From Oceanobacillus sp. J11TS1 (GTDB lineage: Bacteria; Bacillota; Bacilli; Bacillales; Amphibacillaceae), in the NCBI RefSeq assembly GCF_018333215.1, contig NZ_BORO01000014.1, positions 27,047-91,046 on the forward strand: a stretch of 64,000 bases of DNA. Direction: 5' to 3'. This document shows positions 47,665 through 58,088 of this stretch, piece after piece (the first letter of the stretch is position 1; every line of letters begins with the position of its first letter). The notes under the pieces are model-generated. The model was not told the DNA's origin, did not search any database, and saw nothing but the letters and a program-made list of their open reading frames with translations. The translations under genes and the position numbers were made by a program.

Positions 47665-47810
47665 TTCCTAGCATGTTGTAGAGCAGGATAAGTCTGGCTG
47701 GACTGAAACACCCCTTACAATGGAACACCTAACTGACTTAGGGATCAATTTGACTTTTTAACATAGATACTGGAATTGGTTCAATTCATTAACAATCTGG
47801 AGGGATGGAA

Positions 47811-48803
47811 ATGAAAAAGATAATCAATAATCCAAGCAATGTGATGGAAGACATGGTAAAAGGGATGACTCTGGCAAACGAGGAACAGTGGATTCAAGTG
47901 GAAGGCACAAATGTTATTTGTAGGAAAGAGTTGTCTGCAAATAAAGTTGGCCTAGTTAGTGGTGGCGGGAGTGGGCACGAACCAGCTCATGCCGGCTATG
48001 TTGGCAAAGGAATGTTAGATGCCGCGGTTGTTGGAGAAGTTTTCACCTCACCAACACCAGATCAGATTCTTGAAGCGATTAAATCAGTCGATCAAGGAAA
48101 TGGTGTCCTTCTGATCGTAAAAAACTATACTGGTGACGTTTTAAATTTTGAAATGGCTGGAGAATTGGCAGAATCAGAGGGAATCCGAGTAGAGCAAGTG
48201 ATTGTAAATGATGATATCGCTGTGAAAGACAGTGATTTTACAATTGGTCGTCGCGGAATCGCCGGGACAGTATTTGTTCATAAAATAGCTGGAGCAAAAG
48301 CTGAACAAGGAGCTTCCTTGGAAGAAGTCAAAGCAGCGGCAGAAAAAGCGATTGAGCAAGTACGTTCAATGGGAATGGCATTGACTCCATGTACCGTTCC
48401 TGATGCTGGAAAACCGAGTTTCCATTTGGCTGAAGACGAGATGGAAATTGGTATCGGTATTCACGGAGAAGTTGGTACAGAACGGAAGAAAATTACTTCG
48501 GCAAAAGATATCGCTGTTGAGTTAACGAACAACATTTTAGAGGATTTAAGTTTATCAGCTGGCGATGAAGTCGCGGTCATGGTTAATGGCATGGGTGCAA
48601 CACCAGAGATGGAATTATATATTGTAAATGGCCATGTGAATGAATTATTAAAGGAAAAGCAAATTGATATTCATCAGACATACGTTGGTGAATTCATGAC
48701 GTCACTTGAAATGGCAGGATTTTCTATCACGCTTTTAAAAGTGGATGCTGAATTAAAACAACTATTAGCATATCCGAGTGAAGCTATCGCTTTCAGAGCA
48801 TAA
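47811..48803 (+). CDS. dhaK: Dihydroxyacetone kinase subunit DhaK
   Basis: 330 residues from ATG 47811 (CTGGAGGG at 7 nt; ATG 47805 is too close to the site). GGGSGHEPAHAGYVGKGML and the covalent-substrate His in FGIHGE-like IGIGIHGEVG are present. DhaK binds dihydroxyacetone; DhaL carries the nucleotide and a PTS-type DhaM would supply phosphate. No dhaM is in the window. Its location between glpK and glpD is not the B. subtilis order. Confidence 0.93.
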   Translation: MKKIINNPSNVMEDMVKGMTLANEEQWIQVEGTNVICRKELSANKVGLVSGGGSGHEPAHAGYVGKGMLDAAVVGEVFTSPTPDQILEAIKSVDQGNGVLLIVKNYTGDVLNFEMAGELAESEGIRVEQVIVNDDIAVKDSDFTIGRRGIAGTVFVHKIAGAKAEQGASLEEVKAAAEKAIEQVRSMGMALTPCTVPDAGKPSFHLAEDEMEIGIGIHGEVGTERKKITSAKDIAVELTNNILEDLSLSAGDEVAVMVNGMGATPEMELYIVNGHVNELLKEKQIDIHQTYVGEFMTSLEMAGFSITLLKVDAELKQLLAYPSEAIAFRA

Positions 48804-48824
48804 TGTCAGAAAGGGGATTTTCTT

Positions 48825-49433
48825 ATGTTAACAGTACAATTAGTTCAGGAATGGATGAAGAAAACAAATGAACGCATGCAAGAGAATAAAGCCTATTTGA
48901 CAGAGCTCGACCAAGCAATTGGAGATAGTGATCATGGTATTAATATGTCAAGAGGTTTTAGGGAAGTAGTCAACAAGCTTGAACAATCTGCTTATGATGA
49001 TGTTTCAACTGTTTTAAAAGATGTTGCCATGACGTTAATGTCCAAAGTAGGCGGCGCATCTGGCCCGTTATACGGCACGGCTTTTCTGAAATTATCGACG
49101 GCATTAAAAGGAAAAGATATCGTTAACAAAGAAGATTTGGCAGCAGGCCTGGAAGCAGCTGCCAATGGAATCCAGCATCGGGGGAAATCCACAACCGGGG
49201 AAAAAACCATGGTTGATGTATGGGTGCCGGTTGTTTTATGGTGGAAAGGTCAGGATGAAATTAACGCAGAGGGGTTAGAAAAAGTAGCAAAAGAAGCAAT
49301 GGAGTCTACGAAATCCATGGAAGCGACAAAGGGCAGAGCATCCTATCTGCAAGCAAAATCTGTCGGCCATATTGACCCAGGCTCTACTTCTAGTTACTAT
49401 ATTTTTAAATCCTTGGCTGAAGTCCTTGTATAG
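48825..49433 (+). CDS. dhaL: Dihydroxyacetone kinase subunit DhaL
   Basis: 202 residues, all-helical DhaL domain. The nucleotide/Mg site shows TELDQAIGDSDHGINMSRGF and GGASGPLYGTAFLK, and the end HIDPGSTSSYYIF. 21 bp after dhaK with GAAAGGGG. Together with DhaK it forms a phosphoenolpyruvate-dependent kinase core when DhaM is supplied from elsewhere. Confidence 0.92.
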   Translation: MLTVQLVQEWMKKTNERMQENKAYLTELDQAIGDSDHGINMSRGFREVVNKLEQSAYDDVSTVLKDVAMTLMSKVGGASGPLYGTAFLKLSTALKGKDIVNKEDLAAGLEAAANGIQHRGKSTTGEKTMVDVWVPVVLWWKGQDEINAEGLEKVAKEAMESTKSMEATKGRASYLQAKSVGHIDPGSTSSYYIFKSLAEVLV

Positions 49434-49502
49434 TAATTTTTAACTGCAATTTAGTGTTAAACATTGAAAAGTACAACAATAATCAAAAGGCTATACAACT
49501 TG

Positions 49503-49612
49503 TATAATCTATGTTACTATAAAGACAAGTTAATAAATACGGACGGAGAAATTTAGGAGAGACCGCAGGAAGGCTGGTATTATTATATCAGCTGCCTTGT
49601 GGTCTTTTTATT
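49503..49612 (+). promoter_or_regulatory. glpD promoter and GlpP-controlled leader terminator
   Basis: A -10 TATAAT is at 49503-49508. The leader reads GGACGGAGAAATTTAGGAGA, then the terminator GACCGCAGGAAGGCTG (49561-49576) pairs with CAGCTGCCTTGTGGTC (49589-49604, some mismatches), followed by TTTTTATTTT. In B. subtilis GlpP acts on such a leader in glpD. Bases 49613-49766 hold no gene. Confidence 0.8.
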
Positions 49613-49766
49613 TTGTCTAAAGTAGTCATATCATAGCATGAATGGCAATATAGTAAGACACTTTGCCAAAAAATGATGTGCATAAATTTTCTCGTATGCT
49701 TTTAGATGAATAACCGTCTTTAAATAGGGAATAAGAAACTATAGATACGTAAGGAGTGGAGAATAT

Positions 49767-51428
49767 ATGAGTAAATTTTCAAGTAAAAAACGTCAAGCAG
49801 TATTAGAATCATTAGAAAGTGAACAACTTGATTTATTAGTCATTGGCGGAGGTATTACTGGCTCTGGGATATCTTTAGATGCTGCTACAAGAGGTTTACG
49901 AACAGGACTTATTGAAATGATGGACTTCGCAGCGGGGACGTCTAGCCGTTCTACAAAATTAGTACACGGTGGTCTGCGTTACTTGCAGCAATTTGAAGTT
50001 AAAATGGTAGCAGAAGTAGGTAAAGAACGTGCAGTTGTGTATGAGAATGGTCCCCATGTTACAACGCCAGAATGGATGCTTTTACCGTTCCATAAAGGAA
50101 GTACATTAGGACCATTCACATCCAGCATTGGTCTTCGTGTTTATGACTTTTTGGCAGGCGTTAAAAAGTCAGAACGCCGTGAAATGTTAAAACCAGAAGA
50201 AGTGTTAAGACGTGAACCGCTTGTGAAAAAAGAGGAGCTTCGCGGTGGCGGTTTTTATGTTGAGTACAAAACAGATGATGCCCGCTTAACTATTGAAGTT
50301 ATTAAAAAAGCTGTTGAAAATGGTGTGAAAGCAGTCAACTATACAAAAGCAGTGGAATTTATTTATGAAAATGGAAAGGTAGTCGGCGTTGTAGCGGAAG
50401 ATCAAATCAGCAAAGAAAAACATAAAATCTATGCGAAAAAAATTATTAATGCTGGTGGTCCTTGGGTTGATGATGTTCGTGAATTAGATGGTTCCAAAAA
50501 AGGAAAAACACTTCATTTAACAAAAGGTGTCCATCTTGTATTCGATCAATCTGTATTCCCGCTTAAACAGGCTGTATATTTTGATACGCCAGATGGTCGT
50601 ATGGTATTTGCTATTCCACGTGATGGTAAAACATACGTAGGTACCACAGATACTAGTTATAAAGGAGATATTGCACATCCAACTATGACAGAAGAGGATC
50701 GTGATTATATCTTAAATGCGATTAATTATATGTTCCCTTCTGTTGGAATCGATGCAAGCAAAGTGGAATCCAGCTGGGCTGGTTTACGACCTTTAATTGC
50801 ACAAGAAGGTGCGAACAGCCCGAGTGAAATCTCTCGTAAAGATGAAATTTTCCAATCTGATTCTGGTTTGCTCTCCATGGCAGGCGGAAAACTAACTGGT
50901 TACCGTAAGATGGGTGAACATGTTGTAAATATGGTAGCAAAACAATTGAAAGAAGAAGAAGGTATTCTATATACCGAAAGCCAAACAAAACATTTACCTA
51001 TTTCAGGTGGAGAAGTTGGCGGATCAAAAGGCTTTAAGAAATTTAAAGAAGAAAAAGTTAAAGAAGGTACAGGCCTTGGTTTAACAGAAGAAACTGCAGC
51101 ACAACTAACGCAACGTTACGGGGCAAATGTAGATAAAATATTTGCACTTTATACAGAGAACAAAGAAGCTGCGAAAAAAGAAAACATTGATCCAGTTGTG
51201 TTTGCTCAATTATTGTATGCTATCAATGAAGAAATGGCATATAAACCAGTTGACTTCTTTATCCGCCGCTCAGGAGCGCTATTCTTCAACCGTCCATGGG
51301 TAGAAAAACACATGGATACCGTTCTTCCATTCATGGAAAAAGAACTGGGCTGGACAAAAGATGAAGCAACAACATACAGAAAAGAGCTGGAACAATTACT
51401 TTACGAAACAACACATCCAGATAAATAA
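49767..51428 (+). CDS. glpD: Aerobic glycerol-3-phosphate dehydrogenase
   Basis: 553 residues. FAD-binding LLVIGGGITGSGISLDAA near the N-terminus, SSRSTKLVHGGLRYL, and the C-terminal DAO_C domain. Membrane-associated enzyme passing electrons from glycerol-3-phosphate to quinone. RBS AAGGAGTGGAG. A terminator follows. Confidence 0.97.
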   Translation: MSKFSSKKRQAVLESLESEQLDLLVIGGGITGSGISLDAATRGLRTGLIEMMDFAAGTSSRSTKLVHGGLRYLQQFEVKMVAEVGKERAVVYENGPHVTTPEWMLLPFHKGSTLGPFTSSIGLRVYDFLAGVKKSERREMLKPEEVLRREPLVKKEELRGGGFYVEYKTDDARLTIEVIKKAVENGVKAVNYTKAVEFIYENGKVVGVVAEDQISKEKHKIYAKKIINAGGPWVDDVRELDGSKKGKTLHLTKGVHLVFDQSVFPLKQAVYFDTPDGRMVFAIPRDGKTYVGTTDTSYKGDIAHPTMTEEDRDYILNAINYMFPSVGIDASKVESSWAGLRPLIAQEGANSPSEISRKDEIFQSDSGLLSMAGGKLTGYRKMGEHVVNMVAKQLKEEEGILYTESQTKHLPISGGEVGGSKGFKKFKEEKVKEGTGLGLTEETAAQLTQRYGANVDKIFALYTENKEAAKKENIDPVVFAQLLYAINEEMAYKPVDFFIRRSGALFFNRPWVEKHMDTVLPFMEKELGWTKDEATTYRKELEQLLYETTHPDK

Positions 51429-51441
51429 TATCGTAAAACAA

Positions 51442-51477
51442 AAAATAAGATGTACGATTAGCGTGCATCTTATTTTT
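51442..51477 (+). terminator. Terminator after glpD
   Basis: AAATAAGATG (51443-51452) pairs with CATCTTATTT (51466-51475), followed by TTC. Confidence 0.82.
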
Positions 51478-51638
51478 CATGTTTTTTAAATACGCCAAAT
51501 GGAATAGTTGATACTACAGGGACAATTCTGCAAAAGATTTCCAACAACGAACAATTCCGCACAAGGACACCTTAATTTTCCTTTATTATTCAACATGACA
51601 AATATGGGAATCTGCTACATTCTATGATATACTTTTCT

Positions 51639-51858
51639 CGCAGTGTAACTGGCTGGGACTGGGACTGCGATTACTCGTCCCACCGAAAACCATTGCGATT
51701 ACTATTACTCGCCCCATCGAAGGGCTTTTGTAAGACTCCCACATCATAAAATAAGGAAACGGTTATTTCTAAGTGGGAGGACCAACAGCCAGTAACGGCC
51801 CGATTGGTTCAACTACTGTTCGGTGGAGGATGAAAATCTCCTACTGGCGAAATTTTAC
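51639..51858. repeat. Structured insertion element, copy 2 (220 bp)
   Basis: Same start CGCAGTGTAACTGGCT and similar end (GAAATTTTAC then TTTAT) as copy 1. It keeps the CTCCCAC/GTGGGAG stem with a different loop, AGCCAGTAACGGCCCGATT and GTTCAACTA. The last hairpin is decayed. It carries about 70 extra bp made of two versions of TGCGATTACTCGTCCCACCGAA. It ends 36 bp before the TPR gene, so it lies in that gene's leader. Left flank is TTTCT, right flank TTTAT. Confidence 0.8.
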
Positions 51859-51894
51859 TTTATCGACTTGTCTTTAAGAACGGGGGATATATGC

Positions 51895-52896
51895 ATGTTA
51901 AAAGGAAAAAGAAACAAAATAAAAAATAATAACGTAACCCCATTCATTCCTGAAGGCGATTTTTACTATACAAAGGGTGTAGAAGCATTTAAAAAAAGGA
52001 AATTTGATATTGCGATTAAATGGATACAAAAAGCAATCGAGGACAAACCTTATTTTCCTTTATATAAATGTCAGTTATCCATCATTTATACGGAAATTGG
52101 CTCTTATCATAAAGCAAATCAGCTATTAACGGAAGTGTTGCAAACAGGAGAATATGTTGATTGTTACTATTTAGCTGCAAATAATTATGCACACCTTGGA
52201 TTGCTTCAAGATGCTAAAAAATATGCACAAATGTATTTAGATAAAAAGCCAGAAGGAGATTTTAGTGATGATGCTGCGCAGCTTCTTGATTATATAGAAA
52301 TTGATGAGGAAGAAGCGGATGAGATATTTTCTCTTGAAGATGAGGATGAACTGATTATCTTACAGGAAACAGCCTTTTATCATATAGAAAACGATGAATG
52401 GGACAAAGCAATTCCGTTTATTGAGGAAGTAATCGAAAACTTCCCTGAACATCACTTAGCCGTCCATGATTATGCGCAAGCATTGTTTTACACAGGAAGA
52501 AAAGAAGAGGCAATGCATATTGAGGAAGACTTGTTAGAAGATTATCCGAACAATTTGCTGAGTCATTTAAATCTAGCTCTTTTTTATTATGAATCGGGGG
52601 ACCCAAGTTATCAAAAACATGTTCAAATTATAAATAATATTTATCCGCTTCACGTGGAACAAAAATTACGGATTGCTGAGGTCTTTGCAAAAACGGCAAA
52701 CTATTCCTTAGCATATGGGCGGTATCAAAGTATTTCTGGTGAACAAGCGAAAAGAAGGGCATCCTATTATAAATGGTACAGTATTGCAGCTTATCAAATA
52801 GGTTATCCAAGTAAAGCATTACGTTTATGGGAAGAAGGCTGTAAAAGACATCCGAAGTTATCGAAAGAAGAAGGTCCCTGGACATGGAAGGAATAA
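51895..52896 (+). CDS. TPR-repeat protein (YvcD-like)
   Basis: 333 residues from ATG 51895, with GGGGG 8 nt upstream; the longer frame upstream is element-derived. Several tetratricopeptide motifs: YYTKGVEAFKKRKFDIAIKWIQKAIEDKP (about 22-50), then around 60-120, 165-245 and 275-320. Cytoplasmic scaffold, partner unknown. Precedes trxB, as yvcD does in B. subtilis. Confidence 0.82.
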   Translation: MLKGKRNKIKNNNVTPFIPEGDFYYTKGVEAFKKRKFDIAIKWIQKAIEDKPYFPLYKCQLSIIYTEIGSYHKANQLLTEVLQTGEYVDCYYLAANNYAHLGLLQDAKKYAQMYLDKKPEGDFSDDAAQLLDYIEIDEEEADEIFSLEDEDELIILQETAFYHIENDEWDKAIPFIEEVIENFPEHHLAVHDYAQALFYTGRKEEAMHIEEDLLEDYPNNLLSHLNLALFYYESGDPSYQKHVQIINNIYPLHVEQKLRIAEVFAKTANYSLAYGRYQSISGEQAKRRASYYKWYSIAAYQIGYPSKALRLWEEGCKRHPKLSKEEGPWTWKE

Positions 52897-53027
52897 ACAT
52901 GTACAGGGAATCTGTCTGATGCTTTCCAGCCGTTACCACCACCCTGAAATGAGCAAAAAAATAGACGTCATATCTTAATTTGATTAGACTATACGGTGGA
53001 ATAAGAATACTACTATTATAAAGATAA

Positions 53028-53975
<948 letters not shown>

Positions 53976-54187
53976 ACACATTTATTGTCGGATTTTAGGT
54001 GATTTCCGGTTCGAAAGTTATTAAAAAGACTTGAATTGGAAAGAGGCCTCCGCCTACAGGTATATTTTGTATAAAAAAATTAATATCTGGTAATTGCTTC
54101 TTAACTTAGCTGTAACACGTGTGAAATAATAAAAGGTTAAGATAGAAATAACTAATTGACCCCCTTTTAATAGATAGATTAGTTTTG

Positions 54188-54217
54188 GGACAGGTAAATC
54201 ACCTGTCCATTTTTTTA
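54188..54217 (+). terminator. Terminator downstream of trxB
   Basis: GGACAGGT (54188-54195) pairs with ACCTGTCC (54201-54208), then ATTTTTTTA. The rest of 53976-54447 shows no gene except the repeat fragment below. Confidence 0.85.
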
Positions 54218-54381
54218 TGCACTTATTTTAACGCTTTTTATCTTTTTCTGAAGGGGATACAAATAAAGGAAAAGGGAAAAATTCTTGGTGTAATGATTTT
54301 TTTCGTTGTATAATGAATATATAGATACAATAAATACAGTAATAGGATTGGTGGGTAAGGACTTAGGTGACCTGAGGCTTA

Positions 54382-54408
54382 GACTGCGATTATCGGTCCC
54401 GCTGAAAA
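54382..54408 (+). repeat. Fragment of the GACTGCGATTA repeat in the rapZ leader
   Basis: GACTGCGATTATCGGTCCC then GCTGAAAA closely matches GACTGCGATTACTCGTCCC then ACCGAAAA inside element copy 2 (51666-51693). It lies about 40 bp before the rapZ start. Confidence 0.6.
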
Positions 54409-54447
54409 AAGCTGTGTGTCGGAAGAGGTTTGAAAGGGGAGAGTTCA

Positions 54448-55335
54448 GTGAACCAAGAAAAAGAAACAAAGCTCGTTATTATTACAGGGATGTCAGGAGC
54501 TGGAAAAACAGTTGCGATACAAAGCTTTGAAGATTTAGGTTATTATTGTGTAGATAATTTACCTCCTGCACTTCTTCCCAAATTTTTAGAATTGATGAAG
54601 GATGCCTCTAACACGATTCAAAAAGTAGCCCTTGTAATGGACTTACGGGGAAGAGAATTTTTTGATTCCTTATACAAGGCATTAGATGCAATTAGTCATG
54701 CATCGTGGATTCAAAGTCATATTTTATTTTTAGATGCTACCGATGAAACATTGGTTTCAAGATATAAAGAAACAAGACGCTCTCATCCGCTGGCTGTCGG
54801 CGGACTGCCTCTGAACGGAATCCACCAGGAGAGAGTGATCATTGATGAATTACGTGGCCGCTCGCAACGAATTATTGATACTTCCAATCTCAAGCCGAGA
54901 GATTTACGTGAAAAAATCCTTGAATTATATAAAGAGGAAAAGCAAGAAGTATTTTCGGTTCATTTCTTATCATTTGGATTTAAATACGGGCTTCCAATTG
55001 ATGCAGATTTAGTTTTTGATGTCCGTTTTTTGCCAAATCCACATTATGTATCGACCCTTAAGCCTTTGACCGGACTTAATCAGGAAGTCTTTTCTTATGT
55101 GTTTAAGTGGTCGGATACGCAATTATTTATAGAGAAATTAAATGATTTATTCCGGTTTATGTTTCCGCAGTATAAAAAAGAAGGTAAGTCTCAGTTGGTA
55201 ATTGCTGTTGGCTGTACTGGCGGGCAACACCGTTCGGTTGCGTTAGCCGAGTATTTTTCAAAACAATTTGGTGATGAGTATATTACACATGTAAGTCACC
55301 GGGATATTGAAAAAAGAAAGGTAAAATCGCCATGA
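54448..55335 (+). CDS. rapZ: RNase adapter/nucleotide-binding protein RapZ (YvcJ)
   Basis: 295 residues from GTG 54448, with AAAGGGGAGA 6 nt before; TTG 54430 is not supported. Walker [11 protein letters not shown] and the C-terminal SFGFKYGLP...[12 protein letters not shown] and [13 protein letters not shown]-type segment. YvcJ binds GTP and affects competence in B. subtilis; RapZ controls GlmS through small RNAs in enterics. Overlaps yvcK by 4 nt. Confidence 0.95.
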   Translation: MNQEKETKLVIITGMSGAGKTVAIQSFEDLGYYCVDNLPPALLPKFLELMKDASNTIQKVALVMDLRGREFFDSLYKALDAISHASWIQSHILFLDATDETLVSRYKETRRSHPLAVGGLPLNGIHQERVIIDELRGRSQRIIDTSNLKPRDLREKILELYKEEKQEVFSVHFLSFGFKYGLPIDADLVFDVRFLPNPHYVSTLKPLTGLNQEVFSYVFKWSDTQLFIEKLNDLFRFMFPQYKKEGKSQLVIAVGCTGGQHRSVALAEYFSKQFGDEYITHVSHRDIEKRKVKSP

Positions 55336-56282
55336 GTTATATCCCAAAAATAACAGCTATTGGCGGAGGAACAGGAATGCCGGTTCTGCTTCGGGGATTA
55401 AAGAATCTGCCAGTAGATCTTAGAGCAGTTGTGACGGTAGCGGATGATGGAGGCAGTACAGGAAGAATTCGATCCGAGATGGAAATTCCTGCCCCCGGAG
55501 ATATTCGAAATGTTATTGCAGCACTATCGGATGCCGAGCCAATGCTGTTAGAACTTTTTCAACATCGATTTCAAGAGGGGAATGGACTGACTGGACACTC
55601 CTTAGGAAATTTATTATTGGCAGCAATGACATCGATGACTGGTAATTTTAATCAGGGAATAAAAGAGATATCTCGCGTTTTAAATGTCAAAGGGGAAATT
55701 TTCCCTATTTCTAATGAGAATATGTCTCTGCACGCCATTATGGAGGATGGAGAGATTATTCATGGAGAGTCCAATATTCCTTTGTCTGGAAAACGGATTA
55801 AGCGTGTTTTCTTAGAGCCGCAGCCTCTAAAACCATTGCCAAATGCCATTGAATCCATTCAAACGGCAGATCTTATTGTTGTTTCTCCAGGAAGTTTATA
55901 TACCTCCATTATGCCGAATTTGATTGTCCCAGAGGTAAAAGAAGCTTTATTAAAAGCAAAGGCAAAGATTGTCTATGTTTGCAATATCATGACTCAATAT
56001 GGAGAGACAACAAGTTATTCTGCAGCAGATCATGTTCAGGCAATTCACGATCATGTTGGTGATGCGTGTGTGGATTATGTTATTGTCCATAACCAACCCA
56101 TAGATCAACAAATACAGGATATTTATAAGAAAGAAGGGGCGTTTCCAGTGGAAGCAGATATTGATCGGCTAAAAGCGATGAATGTTCAAGTCGTGCCAGG
56201 TAATATCGTTGTAAAGCATAAAGATGGAACCCTCCGTCATAATAATGTTAAAATTGCTGAAATGCTTTATCAATTTTTATAG
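55332..56282 (+). CDS. yvcK: Gluconeogenesis factor/CofD-like protein YvcK
   Basis: 316 residues. [30 protein letters not shown] and [13 protein letters not shown] are YvcK signatures. Binds UDP-sugars and is needed for growth on gluconeogenic carbon and for cell shape. ATGA overlap with rapZ. Confidence 0.95.
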   Translation: MSYIPKITAIGGGTGMPVLLRGLKNLPVDLRAVVTVADDGGSTGRIRSEMEIPAPGDIRNVIAALSDAEPMLLELFQHRFQEGNGLTGHSLGNLLLAAMTSMTGNFNQGIKEISRVLNVKGEIFPISNENMSLHAIMEDGEIIHGESNIPLSGKRIKRVFLEPQPLKPLPNAIESIQTADLIVVSPGSLYTSIMPNLIVPEVKEALLKAKAKIVYVCNIMTQYGETTSYSAADHVQAIHDHVGDACVDYVIVHNQPIDQQIQDIYKKEGAFPVEADIDRLKAMNVQVVPGNIVVKHKDGTLRHNNVKIAEMLYQFL

Positions 56283-56323
56283 TATGTGTGCATAAGGTTT
56301 TAAAAGGGAAGGAGTGTGATACC

Positions 56324-57274
56324 ATGTCCTTCGCATCAGATATCAAGAAAGAACTAACCGCTATTCAATCGGATTCTTGCTGTCAGTTTGCTGAACTAGC
56401 TGCATTAGTTCGAATGAATGGCGTTATTTCTATATCAAAGCAAGGTTATGGGCTGGATGTCCAGACTGAGAATGCAGCCATTGCAAGGCGTATCTACACA
56501 TTAATTAAGCAAAATTATACATTGCCTGTAGAACTGCTTGTCCGTAAAAAGATGAAACTAAAAAAGAATAATGTCTATATCGTTCGAATGAAAAATGGCG
56601 TTCAATCCTTATTGAAAGATTTGGATTTAATGGAAAACCAATACCAAATTGTTCGTACCATTTCTGAGAAGTACTTAGAAAAGGAATGCTGCCGAAAGTC
56701 TTATTTACGTGGAGCATTTCTAGCAGGCGGATCAATGAATAATCCAGAAACATCTTCCTATCATTTGGAGATTTTCAATTATTACGAGGAACATGCAGAA
56801 GCCTTAAAAAAGCTTCTGAATGGGTATGATTTACATGCAAGAACATTAGAACGTAAAAACGGCCATATTGTTTATATGAAAGAAGCAGAGCGAATTACTG
56901 ATTTTCTAAGCATTATCGGAGCTCATCAAGCATTATTAAAATTTGAAGATGTACGAATCGTTCGTGATATGCGGAACTCTGTCAATCGATTAGTAAATTG
57001 TGAAACAGCAAACTTAAATAAAACCATTGGTGCAGCTTTCCGCCAAATAGAAAATATCAAACTGATTGAGCGAACAGTTGGGTTAGAGCAGCTTCCAGAA
57101 AAATTACAGGAAATTGCTAAGCTGCGCATACAGTACGAGGAAGTATCTTTAAAGGAATTGGGTGAACTTGTTTCAAGCGGTACTATTTCTAAATCAGGGG
57201 TTAATCATCGTCTGAAGAAAATAGATGAATTTGCAGATAAAATTAAGCGCGGAGAATTACAACTTGGTAATTAA
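56324..57274 (+). CDS. whiA: DNA-binding protein WhiA
   Basis: 316 residues from ATG 56324 (GAAGGAG at 9 nt). N-terminal LAGLIDADG-homing-endonuclease-like fold ([21 protein letters not shown]) and C-terminal HTH ([25 protein letters not shown]). In Bacillus it affects division and chromosome segregation; it needs no nuclease activity. Usual order rapZ-yvcK-whiA-crh. Confidence 0.95.
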   Translation: MSFASDIKKELTAIQSDSCCQFAELAALVRMNGVISISKQGYGLDVQTENAAIARRIYTLIKQNYTLPVELLVRKKMKLKKNNVYIVRMKNGVQSLLKDLDLMENQYQIVRTISEKYLEKECCRKSYLRGAFLAGGSMNNPETSSYHLEIFNYYEEHAEALKKLLNGYDLHARTLERKNGHIVYMKEAERITDFLSIIGAHQALLKFEDVRIVRDMRNSVNRLVNCETANLNKTIGAAFRQIENIKLIERTVGLEQLPEKLQEIAKLRIQYEEVSLKELGELVSSGTISKSGVNHRLKKIDEFADKIKRGELQLGN

Positions 57275-57404
57275 TGCTAGCATCTGCAGAATATGATATA
57301 ATGCAATAAATATATATTAATGACATCGCCGTTAAACATATGCAGAGTTTTCTCTGCTTTTAAAAAAATGAAGGCGTTTACTTAAAGACAGGAGAGTGAA
57401 TTTG

Positions 57405-57662
57405 GTGGTTGAGAAAACGGTGAAAATTGAACTGGATTCAGGACTACAAGCAAGACCGGCAGCTTATTTTGTTCAAGAAGCGAACAGATTTAATTCCCAC
57501 ATATTTTTGGAGAATGATCACAAAAAAGTGAATGCAAAAAGTATTATGGGGCTGATGAGTCTAGCTTTAACAAAAGGAGAGGAAATCAAACTGATTATCG
57601 AAGGAGAAGATGAAGAGGAGGCAATGGAATATTTAACAAGCCTTGTACGTGAAAAAGTTTAA
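57405..57662 (+). CDS. crh: HPr-like catabolite repression protein Crh
   Basis: 85 residues from GTG 57405, the family length; GGAGAG ends 8 nt before, and the alternatives GTG 57396 and TTG 57402 give extra residues not seen in Crh. Gln15 replaces the catalytic His15 of HPr (GLQARPAA), and Ser46 (AKSIMGLMSL) is kept. So it is a CcpA co-repressor when phosphorylated by HPrK, not a PTS carrier. Confidence 0.95.
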   Translation: MVEKTVKIELDSGLQARPAAYFVQEANRFNSHIFLENDHKKVNAKSIMGLMSLALTKGEEIKLIIEGEDEEEAMEYLTSLVREKV

Positions 57663-57739
57663 TTACACTAATATTGGTGAGTGTTTTGTTTTTTAATAAT
57701 AAAGTAGATGTTAGTGGTTGACGTTGATGATAAAGAGAA

Positions 57740-57797
57740 CCCCTCAATTAGAGTGTGAGAACTGAACTCTAATTGAGGGGGAGTGTTATAATCTTTT
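57740..57797 (+). terminator. Terminator after crh
   Basis: CCCCTCAATTAGAG (57740-57753) pairs perfectly with CTCTAATTGAGGGG (57767-57780). A T-rich run (CTTTTTTATTT) comes only at 57792. Bases 57798-57985 show nothing. Confidence 0.78.
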
Positions 57798-57985
57798 TTA
57801 TTTATAAAACTTATGATAGCTAAAGCCATGTTGTACATCTAGAATAAGAGAAAATCCTATCTGTTAAAGTGATAGTGACTATTAGCTTTTCAGCATATTA
57901 TTACAAGATAAAAATCAGAACATAGGTTGTAAACTAAAATTTATCGTCATTTAGTAATATAATAATCATTAGCATTCTAAAGTTA

Positions 57986-58034
57986 CGCGCCCAGAGGGAT
58001 TCGAACCCCCGGCAAACCTGGTACCGGAAACCAA
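57986..58034 (-). other. attL: displaced 3' end of tRNA-Arg
   Basis: On the minus strand GGGGGTTCGAATCCCTC forms a T arm, followed by acceptor half TGGGCGCG (ending 57986). Just upstream TTGGT-TTCCGGT-ACCAG (58034-58018) can form an anticodon arm with anticodon CCG (Arg). No matching 5' acceptor GCGCCCA or proper D arm is found, so this is not a whole tRNA gene. Next to integrase, this is what the chromosome-side copy of the att core looks like after integration into a tRNA 3' end; the intact tRNA should be at the right end of the element. Confidence 0.8.
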
Positions 58035-58088
58035 CAGGAGGTATTCCTCTTCGTAAAAACTGATTTAAACAGGTATTAACAACAACAA

